This document shows, piece after piece, positions 16,201 to 27,694 of a stretch of DNA of 64,000 bases. Within the stretch, counting starts at the first letter, position 1. Every line of letters starts with the position of its first letter. The stretch spans positions 2,046,001 through 2,110,000 of the forward strand of contig JAAFYY010000001.1 in assembly GCA_014284505.1 (NCBI GenBank), in the 5' to 3' direction. A program made the position numbers and the translations under genes. Below the pieces are notes generated by a model that saw only the letters and a list, made by a program, of their open reading frames with translations, was not told where the DNA came from and did no database searches. The stretch comes from Streptacidiphilus sp. 4-A2 (GTDB taxonomy: Bacteria > Actinomycetota > Actinomycetes > Streptomycetales > Streptomycetaceae).

Positions 16201-16718
16201 GCGAAGACCAACCCGGACACCCCGCCTCACCACCCACTACACCACCCCCACACCCCCTCACCACACCGAACTCCGCACCTGGTGCGCCACCACCCTCCCC
16301 GACCACATGATCCCCACCAGCTTCATCCACCTCACCACCCTCCCCACCACCCACCGGCAAAATCGACCACAAAGCCCTCCCCGCACCCACCACCGACGAG
16401 GGCGCCACCAGCTCCTCCTTCGTCGAGCCCAGCACGCCCACCGAAGACGTGATCGCCAGTATCTGGTCCGTCGCCCTGGGCATCGACCAGGTCGGTGTCG
16501 AGGACAACTTCTTCGAACTCGGCGGCCACTCGCTGCGGGCCACCGTCGTCGCCTCCCGGATACGCCAGGCGTTCGACTGCGCCGTCCAGGTCCGGCACAT
16601 CTTCGAGAACCCGACCGTCTCCGCGTTGGCGGTCACCGTGGAGCAGCTCCTGATCGACGAGATCGCCGCCATGAGCGGCGACGAGATCGACCTGTCACTC
16701 CACCTCCACCTCCAGTGA
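10274..16718 (+). CDS. NRPS 2: C3-A3-PCP3-C4-A4-PCP4
   Basis: Two elongation modules. The GTG at 10274 overlaps the previous stop (GTGA), indicating translational coupling. C3 (about 10400-11740) and C4 (13560-14880) both show HHIASDG; PCP3 and PCP4 carry FFELGGHSL. Hand-read codes are D-P-E-N-I-G-A-V-T-K for A3 and D-A-E-E-I-G-T-I-A-K for A4. The acidic residues at the third and fourth code positions hint at basic amino acids (Orn/Lys/Arg class), a weak inference. The modules are near-identical over about 3.15 kb except for the end of the C domain and the A-domain core. Several frame breaks occur (around 10515, 10750, 11230, 11435, 12885, 15470, and many in 15750-16370). Confidence 0.9.
10398..11448 (+). 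repeat. module-duplication block 1, copy A (most of C3)
   Basis: Nearly base-for-base the same as 13549-14606, about 3.15 kb downstream. It covers the C domain from its start to the segment just after the [13 protein letters not shown] region. It uses unusually C-rich, G-poor codons (ACC, CTC, CCC, CAC) compared with flanking NRPS DNA. Confidence 0.9.
11747..12350 (+). repeat. module-duplication block 2, copy A (N-terminal half of A3)
   Basis: Matches 14899-15507 almost exactly, from the C-A linker through the [11 protein letters not shown] core to the SYSFD segment, where the first specificity residue lies and identity ends. Confidence 0.9.
12721..13262 (+). repeat. module-duplication block 3, copy A (C-terminal part of A3)
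   Basis: Matches about 15869-16397, covering the stretch from [11 protein letters not shown] to the [11 protein letters not shown] motif. Between blocks 2 and 3 (12351-12720) the sequence is not shared. Confidence 0.85.
13549..14606 (+). repeat. module-duplication block 1, copy B (most of C4)
   Basis: Second copy of 10398-11448. Identity stops abruptly near 14606, after which the C-terminal lobe of C4 is unrelated at the nucleotide level to that of C3. Confidence 0.9.
14899..15507 (+). repeat. module-duplication block 2, copy B (N-terminal half of A4)
   Basis: Second copy of 11747-12350. One base is missing near 15470 relative to copy A, a clear example of the indels in this sequence. Confidence 0.9.
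15869..16397 (+). repeat. module-duplication block 3, copy B (C-terminal part of A4)
   Basis: Second copy of 12721-13262 with many one-base deletions, which makes copy A a good template for judging which bases were lost here. Confidence 0.85.
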
Positions 16719-16739
16719 CCAGCCGAACGAGGATCTGAC

Positions 16740-19700
16740 ATGACAAGCATCAAGGAAACCGCAAAGCCCCGTGCCCGCCAGGCCCTCACGCCCGCCGCAC
16801 GCGCCCTGCTGAACCAGCGGCTGCGCGGCCTGCAGGGCGCCGGCCAGGCCGCTCCGGAGATCCCGCGCCTGGCCCCGGGCGCGACCGAGGTGCCGCTGTC
16901 CAGCGCGCAGCAGCGGCTCAACTTCCTGGACCAGTTGCAGCCCGGAAGCACCGAGTACCTGATGCCGGCCGTCTGGCGGATGTCCGGGGAGCTCGACCGC
17001 TCCGCGCTGGAGCTCGCCCTCGGCGACCTGGTCCGGCGGCACCCGCAGCTGCGGACCCGCTTCCCCAGCCGTGGCGGCGTGGCCTTCCAGGAGGAACTGC
17101 CGGTCGGCGGGCTCCTGCTGGAGTGGGTGGACCTGTCCGGTGTCGCGTCGGCGGCCCGGGAGCAGGCCGCGGCGGCGGCCACCGAAGCCGCCGCGAACCG
17201 GCCCTTCGACCTGGCGGCCGAGGCCCCGTTCCGGGCGACGCTGGTGCGCCTCGGGGCCGAGGAGCACATCCTGGTCCTGGCGATGCATCACATCGTGTCC
17301 GACGCGTGGTCCCTGGGCATCATCTGCCGCGACCTGGCGGCCCTGTACGGCGCCCGCGCCGAGGGCCGGCCCGGCGCGCTGCCGGAGCTGCCGATCACCT
17401 ACCGCGACTACGCGGCCTGGGAGTCCGCCGCGGGCGGCCGGGCCCGGGCGGAGGCGCACCTGGACTACTGGCGGACCCGGCTGGCCGGCCTCGCCCCGCT
17501 GGAGCTGCCCACCGACCGGCGCGGCCGGTCGAGCGCTCGCACGAGGGGCGGTCTTCAAGCTGGCCTCCCCTCCGGGCTGCGCCAGTCGCTGCGGCAGCTC
17601 AACGAGCGCAGCAGCTCGACGATGTTCATGACGCTGCTGGCCGCCTACCAGATCGCGCTCGGCTTCCACACCGGGCAGGAGGACATCGCGGTGGGCACGA
17701 TCGTGGCCAACCGCGACCGTCCGCAGACCGAGTCCCTGGTCGGATTCTTCGTCAACACCCTGGTCATGCGCGGGGACCTGTCCGGGAACCCGACGCTCGC
17801 CGGCTACCTGGAGCGGGTGCGGGAATCGGCCCTGGGCGCGATGGACCACCAGGACGTCCCCTTCGAGCGCCTGGTCGAGGTGCTCAGCCCGGACCGCGAC
17901 CTCAGCCGCAACCCGCTGTTCCAGGTGCTCTTCGCCTACGAGTACGCCGACGGCGGCAGCTTCACGCTGGGCGGCGCACGCGGCGAGAGCGTGTCCGTCG
18001 GCGCGGACATCGCGAAGTTCGACCTGTCGCTGCACGCCACCGAGCAGCCGGACGGACTGACCCTCTCCTTCGTCTACCGGCGCGACCTGTTCGACCCGGA
18101 GACGGTCGCGGCCCTGGCCGACCATGTGCAGCGGGTGCTGGACGCGATCGTCACCCGCCCGGCGACGGCGATCGCCGCGCTGGAGCCGCTGGCCGGGGAG
18201 GAGCGCGCCCTGCTGCTGGCGCAGGCGGGGAACCCCGAACCGGCGACGGCCGTGACGGTGCCGCTGCTGCTGGACGCCTTCCGGCAGCAGGTCCGGCTGC
18301 GCCCGGACCAGATCGCGGTGGTGTCCCCGGACGCACGCCTCACCTACGCGGAACTCGACGAGCGGGCCGAGCAGTTGGCGTCGGCGCTGCGGGTCCGCGG
18401 GTGGGCCCCGAGTCCCGGGTCGGCGTCTGCGTGGGCCGCAACGAATGGCTCGCGGTGGCGGTGCTGGGGATCTGGAAGGCCGGCGGGCGTATCTGCCCAT
18501 GGACGGCTCCCACCCGGCCGAGCGGCTCGGGTTCATGGTCGAGGACGCCGGGGCCGAGCTGCTGCTCACCGACAGCGCCACCGGCGACAAGGTCGCTGAC
18601 CTGGGCGCCGAGGTGCTGGTGCTGGACGCGCCCGGCGCGCTGGAGGGCTCCGGCTGCCCCTATCTGGACCGCCTCCCGGGCACCGCGCTGCGGCCCGGCA
18701 ACGCCGCCTACATCATCTACACCTCCGGCTCCACCGGCCGTCCCAAGGGCGTGCTGGTCACCCACCACAACGCCGGGCTGTTCGCCGCCTGCGAGGCGTG
18801 GTCCGACTTCGGCCCGGACGACGTCTGGTCGCTGCTGCACTCCTTCGCCTTCGACTTCTCGGTCTGGAGCTGTGGGGGGCGCTGGCCAGGGGCGGGCGGG
18901 TGGTGATCGCCTCCAAGGACGTGGTCCGGGATCCGGAGGCCGTGTTCGACCTGCTGGCCACCGAGCGTGTCACCGTGCTGAGCCAGACCCCCGCCGCCTT
19001 CCAGGGCCTGCGGGCGCAGGCCGCGCAGTCCGGGCGCTCGTTCGCCGAACTCGCGCTGCGGACCGTCGTCTTCGGCGGCGACGCGCTGAGCGCGCGGGAC
19101 TTCCGCGACTGGTTCGCCGACCCCTCGCCGCGGCAGCCGCAGCTGGTGAACATGTACGGGATCACCGAGACCACGGTGCACGTGACCCACCGGGTGCTGA
19201 CCCGCGCGGACGCCGAGGGCGACACCCTGTCGCCGATCGGGGTGCCGCTGGCCGACCTGCGCGGTTATGTGCTCGACCAGCACCAGCGGCTGGTGCCGGT
19301 CGGCGTCCCGGGCGAGCTGTACGTCGCCGGGGCGGGTCTGGCCCGGGGCTATCTCGGACGCCCGGCGCTGACCGCCGAGCGTTTCGTGCCCGACCCCTAC
19401 GGACCGGCCGGCGGCCCTGTACCGGACCCGGGTCCGGCGGCTGCCCGACGGGCAGCTGGAGTTCCTGGGCCGGGTGGACGCCCAGGTCAAGATCCGCGGA
19501 TTCCGGATCGAGCTGGGTGAGATCGAGGCCGCGCTGCGCGGCTTCCCCGGGGTGGTCGACGCCGCGGTCGTGGTCCGCGAGGAGCCGGGCGGCGTGCGCC
19601 GGCTGGTCGGGCACATCGCCACCGGCGCCGACACCGGGGGCGCCCCGGTCGACACCCGCGAGCTGCGCGCCCACCTCGGCCGCGGCCTGCCCGACTACAT

Positions 19701-22700
19701 GGTCCCGGCCCTGATCACCGAGCACCCGGCGCTGCCGCTGACCGTGAACGGCAAGGTCGACCGCAAGGCCCTGGCCCTGCTCCAGGCACGCGAGGCCGAC
19801 CTCAGCGCGCAGTACACCGCGCCGCGCACCCCCACCGAGGAACTGCTGACCGGAATCTGGGGCACGGTCCTGGGTCTGGACCGGGTCGGCGTGGACGACA
19901 ACTTCTTCCGGCTGGGCGGCGACTCCATCCTGGCCCTGCGGGTGATCGGGCTGGCCCGCGAGGCCGGGCTGGCGCTGAGCATCCCGGACATCTTCCGGGC
20001 CCAGGTCCTGGCGGAGCTGGCGGACCTGGCGGACCACTCGACGGCGACCGTGGAGACGGCGCCGGTGGCGGCCCTGTCCATGATCGACGGCGCCGAGGCG
20101 GCCGCCCTGCCCGCGGGCGTCGAGGACGCCTACCCGCTGACCATGCTTCAGGCGGGCATGCTGCACGAGCTGATGAGCGATCCTGAGCGCGGCGCCTACC
20201 ACAATGTCACCAGCTTCAAGCTGCGCGACCGCGCCGGCTTCGACCTCGCCGCGTTCCAGCAGGCCGTGGACGTCCTGGTGGAGCGGCACGACATCCTGCG
20301 CACCTCGTTCGACCTGCTGCGCGACACCGAGCCGCTGCAACTGGTGCACCGGCGGCGTCCCCTGCCCGTGGGCTTCGCCGACCTGCGCGGCCTGTCACCG
20401 GCCGAGCAGCGCGAGGCCGCCGCCACCCATGTGCGCGAGCAGGCCGCGCTGCCCTTCGACCTGTCCGCCGCCCCGCTGGTACGGCTGTTCGTGCACCAGC
20501 TCGGCGAGGACCAGTTCCGGCTGACCATCACCGACTGCCATGTGGTGCTCGACGGCTGGAGCCTGACCTCGTTCATCGCGGACCTGATGGAGCTGCACCA
20601 CCGCGGGGCGGCCGGGCTGGAGCCCGCCGCCGCGGCCCGGCCCGCGGTGCGCTTCGCGGACTATGTGGCGCTGGAGCGCGAGGCACTGGCCTCCACCGCG
20701 TCCCGCGAGTTCTGGCACGAGGCGCTGGTCGGCCTGGAGCCGGTCCACTTCGCCCCGGCCCCCGGGCCGGTCCTGACCGGCGACCAGCCGCCGCACGAGG
20801 CCGAGCGCTCCTACCGGGAGCTGGCCCAGCCGCTGGCCCAGATCGCCGCCCTGGCCGGGTCCCGGTGCGGACGGTGTTCCTGGCGGCCTTCTACCGGCTG
20901 ATGGACCTCTTCGCCGGCGACGACCCTACAGCATCGGCATGGTCACCAACGGCCGCCCCGAGCACGCCAACGCGGACCTGCTGCGCGGCCTGTTCCTCAA
21001 CACGGTGGCTCGGGTTCCACTCCACCGCGCAGCTGGATCGACTACCTGCGCGAGACCTTCGCCGCCGAGCGCGCCCTGATGCCCCACCGCAGGTTCCCGC
21101 TCGCCGAGATGCAGCGCTCCCTCGGCGGGGTGGCGGTCGAGGCCGTCTTCAACTTCGTGAACTTCCACCGGCTGGAAAAGGACGTGTGGGAGGACACCCT
21201 GGAGGTCGCCCGCACCAACTTCCCGCTCAGCCTGAACGCCAACCCGGGCGGCATGACCCTGGACGCCGACCCCCGCTATCTGGACGCCACCGCCTGCGAA
21301 CAGCTCGCGGACACCTACCGGAGCCTGCTCCAGGCGATGGCCGCCGAGCCCCACGGCCCGGTCACCCGGCCCGCGCTCACCGGCGCCGCCCGCGACCTGG
21401 TGCTGCACCGCTGGAACGCCGCCACCGCGCAGGACCGGGAGCACACACGGGAGCAGGAGCCGTACCAGCAGGACGACGACCGGCGGCTGTTCCACGAGCT
21501 GGTCCAGCAGCACGCCGAGCAGCGCCCGCAGGCCCCCGCCCTGCTCCACGGCCAGGACGTCACCGGTTACGGCGAGCTCGACCGCGCCGGCGACCGGATC
21601 GCCCGGCGGCTGCGCGCGCTGGGCGTCGACACCGAGACCGTGGTCGGCATCTGCCTGGAACGGGGCCCGGACCTCGCGCGGGCGATCCTGGGCGTGCTCA
21701 AGTCCGGTGCCGCCTACCTCTGCCTGGACCCGGAATACCCCGGGGAGCGGCTCGCCTTCATGGCCGGGGACTCGGCCATGACGGTGCTGCTGACCCAGCC
21801 CGAGCTGGCCCACGCCGCCCCCGCGGTCGAGCACACGCTCCTGATCGGCGCACTCACCGCGGAGCCCGGCCCGGAGTCCGAGCAGCTCCCGGCCGGCTGC
21901 CCCAAGTCCGGGGTGGGACCGGACAGCACCGCCTATGTGATCTACACCTCCGGCTCCACCGGCACGCCCAAGGGGTGGCGGTCACCCACCGCGGGATGCT
22001 GAACCTGGTCCGGGCGCAGCAGGACGTGCTGGCGCCGACCCCGGACGACCGGGTGCTTCAGTTCGCCTCCAGCAGCTTCGACGCCTCGGTGTTCGAGATG
22101 ACCTGGGCGCTGGCCAACGGCGCGCAGCTGTGCACCGCCGCACGCCATGGACCTGGCGCCCGGCGCCGACCTCACCCGCACCCTGCGCACCCAGCGGATC
22201 ACCGCGGCGGTACTGCCGCCGACCGCCCTGAGCGTCATGGACCCGCGGGGACTGCCGGACCTGCGCACGCTGATGGTCGCCGGCGAGGCCTGCCCCGCCG
22301 AGACCGTCGACGCCTGGGCGCCCGGGCGGCGCTTCCTCAACGGCTACGGCCTGACCGAGACCTCCGTGTGGGTGACCGCGGCCCAGTGCCTGCCCGGCGG
22401 CGGCCGGCCCTCCATCGGCACCCCCATCCGCAACACCGAGGCCTATGTCCTCAACGAGGACCTGGAGCCGGTTCCGGTCGGCGCCCCCGGCGAGCTCTGC
22501 ATCGGCGGCCTCAGCCTGGCCCGCGGCTACCTGGGCCGCCCCGGCGTCACCGCGCAGCGCTTTGTCCCCGACCCCTTCAGCGGCCGCAGCGGCGCCCGGC
22601 TGTTCCGCACCGGCGACATCGTCCGCTACTGCGCCGACGGCTCGCTGGACTACGTCGGACGCCAGGACAGCATGGTCAAGCTGCGGGGATTCCGGATCGA

Positions 22701-24056
22701 GCTCGGCGAGGTCGAGGACGCCCTGCTGACCCACCCCGGCGTCCGGTCGGCGGTGGCGATGGTGCGCACCGACGGCGGCGAACCGCGGCTGGTCGCCTAT
22801 GTGGTGCCGCAGGACCAGGACAGCTCCCCGCAGGCCGAGGAGCTGCGCCAGTCGCTGCGCCGCCGGCTGCCGGCCCACATGGTGCCGACCGCCTACGTGG
22901 TCATCGACGCGATACCGCTCACCGCCAACCGCAAGGTCAACCGCCGGGCGCTGCCGCCCGTGCCCAGCGTCCGCGCCGATCTGGCGGAGAACTTCGTCGC
23001 CCCGCGCACCCCGCCGAACAGGCGATGGCGCAGGTGTGGGCCGAGGTGCTGGGCGTGGAGCGGGTCGGCATCCATGACGACTTCTTCGCGCTGGGCGGCA
23101 GTTCGCTCTCCACGGTCCGGGTGGTGGCCAAGGCGCGCGCCCAGGGGCTGGCCCTGACCGTCCGCGACCTGGTCGAAACCCCGACCATCGCCGGCATCGG
23201 CTCCCTCCGGGCGGCCGCCGGCCAGGTGGCGGGCCCGCGCTCCCGGGTGCTGCTGCGCCCGGGCACCGGCAGCCGCTGAACTGCGTCCACCCCCGGCGGC
23301 AGCGTCACCTGGTACTCCCGCTCGCCCGGGCCCTGGGCGGCGCCCGGCCGGTGCACGGCTACCAGGCCCTGGGCCTGGCCGGCGGCACCGACCCGCTCAC
23401 GATCCGGAGATCGAGTCGCCGCCAACTACGTCCGCGAGCTGACGGCCGACCAGGACGGCGGGGCGCACGCGATCCTCGCTGGTCGATGGGCGCCAACATC
23501 GCCCTGGAGATGGCCACCCAGCTCCTGGACGCCGGCGCCGAGGTCGCGCCGCTGGTCCTGGTCGAGCCCTACCTGCCCACCCCGGACACCCACCGCTGGT
23601 CCTGGTCGCGAACGACCCACTGCCGGGCCGCCACCGCGGTCCGCCGACGATCGGGCCACCGCCGGATCCGAGGCCCGCGCCGCGGCCGACGCCCGGCTGC
23701 GGACCCTTCTGCGCGACGCGGGCATGGTCGACGAGGAGGTCGACCTGGCCCAGGACGCCCCGATCGAGGTGTGGCACTCACTGCTCCAGGCCCTGGCCGG
23801 CTACCAGGCCCGCCCCTACCCCGGGCAGATCCACCTGGTCATCGGCCAGGACACCGCCGACCGGCCCCAGGACACCCCGATGCCCGACATCGGCGTCCCC
23901 TACCGCGAGTACCTGTCGGCCTGGCAGGGCCTGGCGGGAGGCGGACTCCAGGTGCACCACCTCCCCGGAGGGCACCGCACCATGCTGACCGATCCCGGCG
24001 TCGGCACCGTCGCCGCGCTGCTCGACACTCTCACCTCCGGAGGTACCCCGTGCTGA
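16740..24056 (+). CDS. NRPS 3: C5-A5-PCP5-C6-A6-PCP6-TE (terminating)
   Basis: Adds the last two residues and releases the product. The ATG at 16740 follows GAGGA. C5 has HHIVSDA instead of HHxxxDG. The A5 code D-F-W-S-V-G-M-V-H-K is close to the threonine code DFWNIGMVHK. PCP5 reads LGGDSI, a form often seen before epimerising or D-specific partners. C6 has CHVVLDG, with the first His replaced by Cys and the second, catalytic His kept. The A6 code D-A-F-V-M-A-G-V-W-K is unassigned, probably a hydrophobic or aromatic substrate. PCP6 (GGSSL) leads into a thioesterase with GWSMG (nucleophile near 23490) and a late HHLPGGH. Frame breaks near 18400, 18490, 18870, 19430, 20865, 20930, 21010, 21975, 22140, 23020 and 23275-23700 are bridged. 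It overlaps the P450 start by 7 bases. Confidence 0.88.
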
Positions 24057-25274
24057 CCACCACCCGCTTCACCGAGCGCTACCTGCTGGACCCCGAGGTC
24101 AACGCCGACCCGTACCCCTACCTGAACGCGCTGCGTGAGCACCGGCCCGTCCACTGGAGCAGCATCCACCGCGCCTGGCTGGTCACCGGCTACGCGCAGA
24201 TGGCCGAGGCCCTGGGCCACCCGTCCCTGTCCGCCGACCGGGTCCGGCCGCTGATGGAGGCCATCCCGGCCAGCGTCCTGGACGACGAGGCCCGGCGCGC
24301 GGTCAGTCTGCTGTCGCACTGGATGGTCTTCAACGACCCGCCGCAGCACCGCCGGCTGCGCGGGTGTTCCAGGACCAGTTCTCCGCCCGCGCCATCAACC
24401 GCTACGCGGGGCTGATCGAGAAGGCCACCACGTCGCTGCTGGCCCGCCGCGCCGCGCCCGGCAGCAGCGGGGACGCCGTCGCCGATGTGGCCAGGACCCT
24501 GCCCAGCCTGGTCTTCGCCCGCTGGCTCGGTGTGCCGCACTCGCACGCCCCCTCGTTCTGGTACTGGAACGCCCGGGTGGGCGACCTGGTGCTGGGCGCA
24601 GCCCAGGAGGAACGGGAGTACCGCACCTCGCTCCAGTCCCTGGTCAAGCTCTACGACTACCTGGGCGACCTGGTCCGCCAGCGCCGTGAGCAGCCCCAGG
24701 ACGACCTGATCAGCGCGGTGCTGGCCGGGGGCGCCATCGGGGACACGGTCAGCGAGGAGGAGTTCATCGGCATGCTGACCCACCTGGCCTTCGCCGGCGG
24801 GGAGACCACCAGCAACCTCATCGCCAACGGACTGCGCGCCCTGCTGATGCATCCCGAGCAGCTCGAAGCGGCGCGGGAGAACCCCAAGCTGCTGTCCGGC
24901 GCGGTCGAGGAGGCCCTGCGCTTCGACGGCCCCTCCAAGATGTCGGTGCGGATCGCCGCCGAGGACCTCCAGCTCGACGGCCAGGACATCCACGCCGGTG
25001 ACCGGATCTTCCTGGTGACCGCCGCGGCCAACCGCGACCCGCGGCAGTTCGACGACCCGGACACCTTCGACGTGCACCGCGGCCGCACCTCGCACCTCGG
25101 GTTCGGCTACGGCATCCACTTCTGCATCGGCGCGCCCCTGGCCCGGCTGGTGGCCGGAAGTGCGCTCGGGTCCTCGTACGGGAGCACCCGGACCTGCGGC
25201 TGCTCCCGTCCCGCCACGAGTGGCAGCTGTCGCTGCTCAACCGCAGCCTCAAGGACCTCCCCGTCAGCTACTGA
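24050..25274 (+). CDS. cytochrome P450
   Basis: Haem monooxygenase, probably tailoring an amino acid on a carrier or the finished peptide. The GTG at 24050 sits five bases after GGAGGT and inside the NRPS 3 stop region, so it is translationally coupled. It shows the I-helix motif FAGGETTSNL, an ExxR-type EEALRF, and the haem-binding loop FGYGIHFCIGAPLARL with the axial Cys. About 408 residues is normal for a soluble bacterial CYP. Frames break near 24362 and 25160; the domain order is otherwise complete. It ends LLNRSLKDLPVSY. Confidence 0.92.
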
Positions 25275-25352
25275 CGTCCGCCGCAGCCCGGCCTCCGCGG
25301 CCCCACCTCCGGATCCGACCTCCGCACCCCGACGAAGGCGAAGAACCAGCGC

Positions 25353-26613
25353 ATGACTCAGACCATGGCTCCGACCGAGACCCCCACCGAACGCCCCTCG
25401 CTGCGCGCCCCCCTGCGCACCCCTCCTTCCGCAACCTGTGGACCGCCCAGGCCTTCTCGCTGCTGGGGACGGATTCAGCACGGTCGCCTTCGCCTGGATC
25501 ACCCTCACCCTCACCCACTCCAGCCTGGCCCTGGGCGTGGTGCTCGCCTGCCAGGCCGTGCCGCGCGCCCTGCTCACCCTGCTCGGCGGAGCGCTCAGCG
25601 ACCGGCTGTCGGCCCGGCACCTGATGATGTTCTCCAGCCTCCTGCGCTGCGCCCTGATGGCGGGGGTGGCGGCAACCGGATTCGCGCACCTGCTCAACCT
25701 GTGGATGCTGTACGGGGCGGCGGCGTTCTTCGGCGCGGTCGACGCGTTCTTCCAGCCCGCACGCAGCTCCATCCTGCCCTCGGTCGTCGAGCCCGAGCAG
25801 TTGGAGCCCGCGAACGCCCTGCTCAGCGTGGGCAGCCGGGTCGCCTCGGTGCTCGGCCCGGCCGTCGGCGGCATCGTGGTGGCCGCCACCGACCCCAATG
25901 CCGCCTTCGCCGTCGACGGCGCCTGCTTCGCCCTGGTCGCCCTGTTCGTCAGCCGGGCCACCCGCCGCGTGACCGCCCCGGCGGTGAAGAGCGGGGCCGG
26001 GACCGCCAAGGACTCCCTCGGCAGCCGGATCCGGGCCGGCCTGGTCTACGTCTGGACGGACCCGCGGATCCGCGCCATGGTCGTCATCGACACCGCCGTG
26101 ACCTTCTGCTACGCCGGTCCGTTCACCGTGGGCTTCGCCAGCCTGGCCAAGTTCCGGCTCCACGGCGGGGCGACCTCCCTGGGGCTGCTCGACGGCGCAC
26201 TGGCCGCGGGAGCCATCGTCGGCGCCCTGCTGGGCGGCAAGACCCGTCGCCACCTGCGCGTGGGTCTGCTCATCTCCGCCCTCACCGGCTGGCTGGGCGC
26301 CGGGATGCTCGCCCTGGGGGTGCTCGGCAATCTGGTCGAAGCCGTCGGTGTGGTGCTGCTGATGGGCCTGGGCATCGGCTTCCAGGGCGTGTTCGGGATG
26401 AGCTGGATCCAGCGCAACATCCGCGGTGAGATCCTCGGCCGCGTCATCTCCGTCGACATGGTCGCGGGCTACATCGCCGCCCCCGTCTCCCTGGTGCTGT
26501 GCGGCGCACTGGCCAAGGCCCACCCGGAGGCCATGTTCGCCGGGACCGCCGCCATCCTGGTCGTCACCGGAGCCGCCATCCTCTGCTCCAAGCCCGTGGT
26601 CACGATGGCCTGA
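25353..26613 (+). CDS. MFS exporter
   Basis: Integral membrane transporter, likely exporting the peptide product. The ATG at 25353 (MTQTMAPTETP) leads to the first helix after two frame breaks (about 25425 and 25475): FRNLWTAQAFSLLGDGFS, the usual opening of this MFS subfamily. The rest is in one frame with about ten to twelve hydrophobic segments, a loop LSDRLSARH between helices 2 and 3, and DAFFQPARSSILPSVV, a signature of the enterobactin-exporter-like group. It is the last gene of the NRPS operon and is followed by a strong hairpin. Confidence 0.88.
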
Positions 26614-26631
26614 ACCGCCGGCCCGCCGGAA

Positions 26632-26666
26632 GGGGAACCCGCCCAGCACCATGGGGCAGGTTCCCC
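26632..26666 (+). terminator. hairpin terminator after the NRPS operon
   Basis: Arms GGGGAACCCGCCC and GGGCAGGTTCCCC pair at 12 of 13 positions around a nine-base loop. No T-tract follows, which is common in actinomycete terminators. It closes the mbtH-to-exporter transcription unit. Confidence 0.75.
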
Positions 26667-26788
26667 CTCCGCGCGTTCGCGCAGCTCAGGCCGAGCGCAA
26701 CGGGCCCGTCGTGGCTGCCGGGAGGCAGGACGGGTGGTGGTTACCCTCGGTGGAACCGGGGGCTTGTCCACGGAGCACGGAGGTGGGT

Positions 26789-27664
26789 ATGGCGGTGAGC
26801 CGGCGGGTGGTGCTGACGGCCCTGACCGGGGCGACATTGACAGGGTGTCAGGCGTCCCCGGGTACGGCCCCGGGTCCCGCGCGACCGCCGGGCGGCGCCG
26901 CTCCGGTCGCGTCGGCTCGGGTCGCGGCGGTCCGGCGGACGGCCGCCGGGCCGACGCTGCCGAGCCGGGCCCGGACGGTGGCCCGGTACGCCGGGGTCGA
27001 GCCCCACGCCTGGGGAATGAGCGTCCCGGGCGTGACCACCGGCCTCCCGGGCGGCCGGGAGCTGCTCGCCCTGACCTTCGACGCCTGCGGCGGTCCGGGC
27101 GGCTCCGGATACGACGCCGGGCTGATCGGCTTCCTGCGGGCGACCCGCGTTCCGGCAACGCTCTTCCTCAACGCGCGCTGGATCGCCGCCAACCCCGCCC
27201 GCTTCGGGCAGCTGGCCGCCGACCCGCTCTTCGAGATCGCCAACCACGGCACCGCACACCGTCCGCTCTCGGTCACCGGCCGTGCCGCGTACGGCATCAC
27301 CGGCACCCGGGACGCGGGCGAGGTCTATGACGAGGTGGAGGGCACCGCGACCGGACTGACGCGGCTGCTCGGCCACCGGCCCCGGTTCTTCCGCTCCGGC
27401 ACCGCGCACTACGACGACGTGGCCACCCGGATCGTCGCCGACCTGGGCCACCGGGTGGCGGGATTCACCGTCAACGGCGACGCCGGTGCGACCCTGACCG
27501 CCGCGCAGGTACGCGCACAGGTCGAGTCCGCGCCACCGGGCGCCATCGTGATCGCGCACATGAACCACCCGGGTCACGGCACGGCCGACGGCATCGCCGC
27601 CGCCGTGCCCCCACTGCTCGCCTCCGGCCGCCGGTTCGTCAGACTCTCGGACGTGCTGAAATGA
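26789..27664 (+). CDS. polysaccharide deacetylase-family lipoprotein (Tat-type signal)
   Basis: Secreted deacetylase acting on cell-wall or environmental glycans. The ATG at 26789 starts MAVSRRVVLTALTGATLTGC, combining a twin-arginine-like SRR with a lipobox LTGC, so the mature protein is probably a membrane-anchored lipoprotein. The NodB-type core shows LALTFDACGG (metal Asp in a modified TFDDG motif), NHGTAHRPL (His pair), RFFRSGTAHYD and VIAHMNHPGHG. The frame is intact at 291 residues. It follows the hairpin and looks like a housekeeping neighbour, not part of the NRPS operon. Confidence 0.85.
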   Translation: MAVSRRVVLTALTGATLTGCQASPGTAPGPARPPGGAAPVASARVAAVRRTAAGPTLPSRARTVARYAGVEPHAWGMSVPGVTTGLPGGRELLALTFDACGGPGGSGYDAGLIGFLRATRVPATLFLNARWIAANPARFGQLAADPLFEIANHGTAHRPLSVTGRAAYGITGTRDAGEVYDEVEGTATGLTRLLGHRPRFFRSGTAHYDDVATRIVADLGHRVAGFTVNGDAGATLTAAQVRAQVESAPPGAIVIAHMNHPGHGTADGIAAAVPPLLASGRRFVRLSDVLK

Positions 27665-27694
27665 GCCCGACTGCCAGTCATCGCTGACGGTTTC

